Notes under the pieces: model-generated
Seen by the model: the letters and a program-made list of their open reading frames with translations, nothing else
The model's database searches: none
Told to the model about the DNA's origin: nothing
Translations under genes and position numbers: made by a program
DNA from: Drechslerella dactyloides
Lineage: Eukaryota > Ascomycota > Orbiliomycetes > Orbiliales > Orbiliaceae
Direction of reading: 5' to 3'
Assembly: GCA_020064725.1 (NCBI GenBank)
Contig: JAGTWJ010000017.1
Span: 3,100,001-3,164,000, forward strand
Length of the DNA stretch: 64,000 bases
Shown here: one piece after another, positions 60,700 through 64,000 of the stretch
Numbering within the stretch: position 1 is the stretch's first letter
Layout of the letters: every line of letters starts with the position of its first letter

Positions 60700-63135
60700 T
60701 GGTTCGACGGAGTATTCGATAGGAACTAGAGTCCAGTTGTATCGCGATCGATGGAAACCGGCGTGGCTTGAAGTTGTCGCGGGATTAGTGTGTTGCAGCT
60801 ATCAAGCCTCTTACGACAGAGGAATAGAGGGTCCGCTTGAGGCTGGATATTAACCCGCAATCGATTACTCTGGAAACTTTTAAGATCAGGTTTCGGAAAC
60901 CGGAATGGCTGAATTATATGGTATATAAGTATATCATCGGACGGAAATCCAAACCGCTAGACTCTCGGAACTCGGCTCATGCATGGAGATCGCGATCTTG
61001 CGAGCTACAGCGCAGGGCGGGGACTTGCTACTTGGCACAGGTCGCAAGGCAAGTTTCCGGTTGGATACCTGTCAATTTAGTAACTTAGGGTATACGTAAG
61101 TTGTATACGGCCGTCTCTTTCGATACTAGGATAGATTATATATATCACGCCGTGGATCAAGCTTCGAAAATTTTAGCTGCGTCATGATATCATTGGCTGC
61201 CGAATTCGAGATCGCTTGGTGCGACTAGGTTCTGTTGTTGTGATTGAATGATGTCATTGAGATTGTGCCACTAAGACAGTGCCGCATGCAAGTACACTCC
61301 AGAACCCATCATGTGAACTCGGCCCAGCTTCTTAGCAAGCATCCTGGCAGCATCTAAATTGACCCTCAGCAGACGGGCGGAAGCCGCCGTAGCTCAGGAT
61401 CGATGTTGATTCTAAAAAGGCAACGGCATACATGTATTATGTGGTTTTCGTCGCGGAGTGTTGCAATCTTGCGGTCCGCAAGTTTGCCCAGGTTTTGACA
61501 AAGCTGGGCGGATGCACGGTTTGAGAGCACTCGGCCATTCCGAAGGTGGGTTTTAACTTCATGCATCCGCAGAAGCGAACGTGCATGAACGTCTTGTTGA
61601 GAGTTCTCCTTGGCAAGAAGATTGCGAAGAATTGCTGGTGAGAACTCGAACGCGAACCTGGGACATGCGACACTGGGTATCCAGGGATAGCAGAATGCAT
61701 CAGTATAGTATCAGACCACAAAAAAATCTCCGACTGCGATATGAACCTGGGCTATCGATAGATGGCTAGCTGGAGCTGTTTTGGTCGCGATCGTTCCGTT
61801 GGTTCTCAGTCGTTGAAATGCTCCGGCGCCGTCAGGAGCCGAGTCTCGGCCCCGTAATCGAAGATAAAATTGTGTACTATAATAAGATAAACGGCTATGT
61901 AATCTCGGCCAACTTATAACTGCTATATTATAATATTAGACCGAGCTGTCAAGCTGTAAAGATCGTATAGTAGCTTTTGTAAATTGGAATTATATACCGT
62001 CTACGGGACTTGGAGCCTCGTAGTTGGAGAATTGGGACGTCGATGATAACGTAGATAACTGCAGGCTGCCGAAGAATACCGGGATTTGCCTAGTGGCGTC
62101 CTCAAAATAGTGCCTGCCTGCCGATGCTGAAAACCAATTCGTCGACGACTTTTATCGACTGTCCCATGACTGATGATCTAGCACGCGAAAAGATCAAGCC
62201 GAACGTCGAAAGCGCTCCAAGCTGAGGTGATACGGCGATTAGTGCCAGGGGCACCAGCTCGTACTCTTCAGGCTAATGATTCCCAGGCCTGGCAGTTGAT
62301 AATGTACGACAGAAATATTTAAACGTAAGCTCACCGTACCTGTAGCCTATAATCTTGCATCAAACGACGAGCCTACGTATTTCCGATGTATAACTTGCTC
62401 GCCCTTGGCCAGTTGGGCTGACAATCATGGCGTTCCTCGGCGCATCTAGCCAGGACTGCCATTGCGCTCCTTGCTGTGCAACCCCACCTTCCTGCCATGG
62501 GTTTCGTCGTCAGCCTCAGACGGCAGGGGAGTAGTTACAGCCGACGGCTCTGAGCGAAGGACGGTGAAGGAATCGGCATCGGCGACGGATGCATCATTGC
62601 AATGTGTGAGGGTAAGCAACGGGAGCAGCAGAAATGGTAGTACAGAAGCAACAGCACTTGGCTATTTAAACGCCCTGTATCCTAAGCACAGGTAGAGCTA
62701 GAGCTAGAGTTATTCGCAGCTAGCTTGACCGCTTGAATTCACATCCTATCATACTGTCAGTATATTGAATAGAAGACCGAGGACGCGCTACTCTAACCTG
62801 ACGAATCGGAAGGAGCGTATTTTGCATCCAGCGCGGGGCTCGCGGGACAGTTGTGCAATTTTGAACTAGGGTCCATTGCGTAGACGCTATCAGCTCGCGA
62901 ACCTGGGTCAAGTCTGCCGACGTTACCTAGGTAGTATATTATACAGCAGCGCTCCGTCGGAGTCACTTACGCTCAGGTCTTGAGTTAGAGTTGCTACTCC
63001 ACTATCTCTTTCTCCAGCTAGTTTCGACATACCTCATCTTCACATAGCTAGATCCTTGTCATTGGGAATCGAAGCTCGGACCATCTCGCCAGCCCGCGAC
63101 TGCCGCATATCCACCAGTTTGTCGCTGCGTTGACC
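60700..63135. other. Shared upstream region of phospholipase D and ppo
   Basis: A 2.4-kb divergent intergenic region with no supported gene. TATATA-like sequence occurs near 60918-60925, about 220 bases before the PLD ATG on the minus strand, and TATTTAAA near 62662, about 470 bases before the ppo ATG. AT-rich DNA spans about 61860-62000. Confidence 0.55.
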
Positions 63136-64000
63136 ATGGCTACTCGACCAGCACCAGAGAGTCGGCGAGAGCGACTGAGCCTCAACCAGACCCTCAATAG
63201 ATGGGCGCAGTATCTCACCTTCCCGCCAAATGCGGATACTGGCAGTTCCGCCCCTCATGTTCACGGGCTGGGCTTCATCGGAAATGCGCTGGGTCGTATG
63301 GCGCCGCGGCCGAGTAGCCCAACGCAGGATCAGATTCCGACGGGTCTGTTGGCCGACTTGCAGAAGATTGGCGTGACTGGAGCCTTCAAGGACATGAAGA
63401 CGCTTGTGGACGTGCTGAAGACCCAGGTGGTTTCAGGCGGAGTTGTGGATGACAAGACGTATTTGGTACGTGTGATGGTGCTGGCCGCATTGCATGCATG
63501 GTCCTCGTGCGGTGGCGACTGTTTCGAGATTCTAGAAAAATGCCTTGCTGACCGCACGGTGTGATGTGTAGATGGAAAGGATTATCCAGATTGCGAGCGG
63601 TCTGCCGGCTACATCAAGGAACGAGAAGGTCTTGACCGGCTCCTTGCTGGATAAACTCTGGAATCAGTTGCAGCATCCCCCGCTATCATATCTCGGCCTG
63701 AAGTGAGTGCAACTCTGGGAATTCCTTTTGAAATATAATATAGATAAAGTCCGAGATGTTAATGTTAACAATGCATTGGGTCACAGGCAACAGTACCGCT
63801 CCGCCGATGGATCATTCAACGTAAGTTGATATGAGATTTCTCGCAGCTAGATTCAAAGCCATGGCTTGCATATATAAATGTATCTGACATTATTTTATGG
63901 TAGAACATCTTGTACCCTCATCTGGGAAAGGCTGGGACCCCATACGCACGAAGCGTTCGTCCCATGAAGAAGATGCCGGGCGCACGACCAGATCCCAACC
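63136..64000 (+). CDS. ppo: Psi-factor-producing fatty-acid oxygenase, N-terminal part (cut by window end)
   Basis: Exons 63136-63465, 63572-63702, 63787-63820 and 63904-end join in frame and run off the window. The start is the ATG after TTGACC. Visible family segments are DLQKIGVTGAFKDMKTLVDV, LTGSLLDKLWNQLQHPPLSYLG, QYRSADGSFNNILYPHLGKAG and TPYARSVRPMKK, all from the N-terminal haem-peroxidase/dioxygenase region of Ppo/linoleate diol synthases. These enzymes make hydroxylated oxylipins (psi factors) that steer sexual and asexual sporulation. The C-terminal P450-like domain would lie beyond the window, so PpoA and PpoC types cannot be separated. The 106-nt first intron contains a TGCATGCA octamer. 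The divergent neighbour is phospholipase D. Confidence 0.92.

Overview
The window is nuclear DNA of a filamentous ascomycete (Pezizomycotina). The signs are short GT-AG introns, a nuclear-migration PH protein of the ApsA/Num1 type, a Zn2Cys6 regulator, a Ppo-type fatty-acid oxygenase, a Sed1-like wall protein and a microsomal cytochrome P450. The class cannot be fixed by reading alone. No transposase, reverse transcriptase, rRNA or CRISPR was found.

Layout. 1-18.3 kb (+ strand) holds the 3' part of an ApsA/Num1-like gene, a NIPA-type Mg transporter, mitochondrial serine hydroxymethyltransferase and a GPI-anchored Sed1-like wall protein, separated by long intergenic stretches. 18.3-46.4 kb is gene-poor and visibly more AT-rich. 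It carries mitochondrial ribosomal protein uS14m (-), a doubtful Cys-rich secreted ORF (-), a Thr/Glu/Pro-repeat mucin-like protein (+), a P450 with an altered ExxR motif (+), a Zn2Cys6 regulator with paired CGG-N3-CCG sites in its promoter (+), a small SET-domain protein (+) and a disordered protein with candidate PP1-docking motifs (-). 46.4-64 kb is denser: metacaspase (+), a MOSC/mARC-like protein (+), an intron-containing tRNA-Gly(UCC) (-), pyroglutamyl-peptidase I (-), a mitochondrial oxoglutarate/malate-type carrier (-), phospholipase D (-), and the start of a psi-factor oxygenase gene (+) cut by the window end.

How they fit. Most genes are housekeeping: one-carbon and mitochondrial metabolism, membrane transport, wall, and cell death. 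Phospholipase D and the Ppo oxygenase diverge from one 2.4-kb intergenic region and both belong to lipid signalling. No polyketide, peptide or terpene synthase accompanies the P450 and regulator, so this is not a classical metabolite cluster.

All spliced models were joined by hand from splice consensus, reading frame and remembered family motifs, and each closes in frame. Notable points are 8-nt microexons in phospholipase D, 11-nt exons in the metacaspase, and a TGCATGCA octamer about ten times commoner than chance and seen only outside coding exons.
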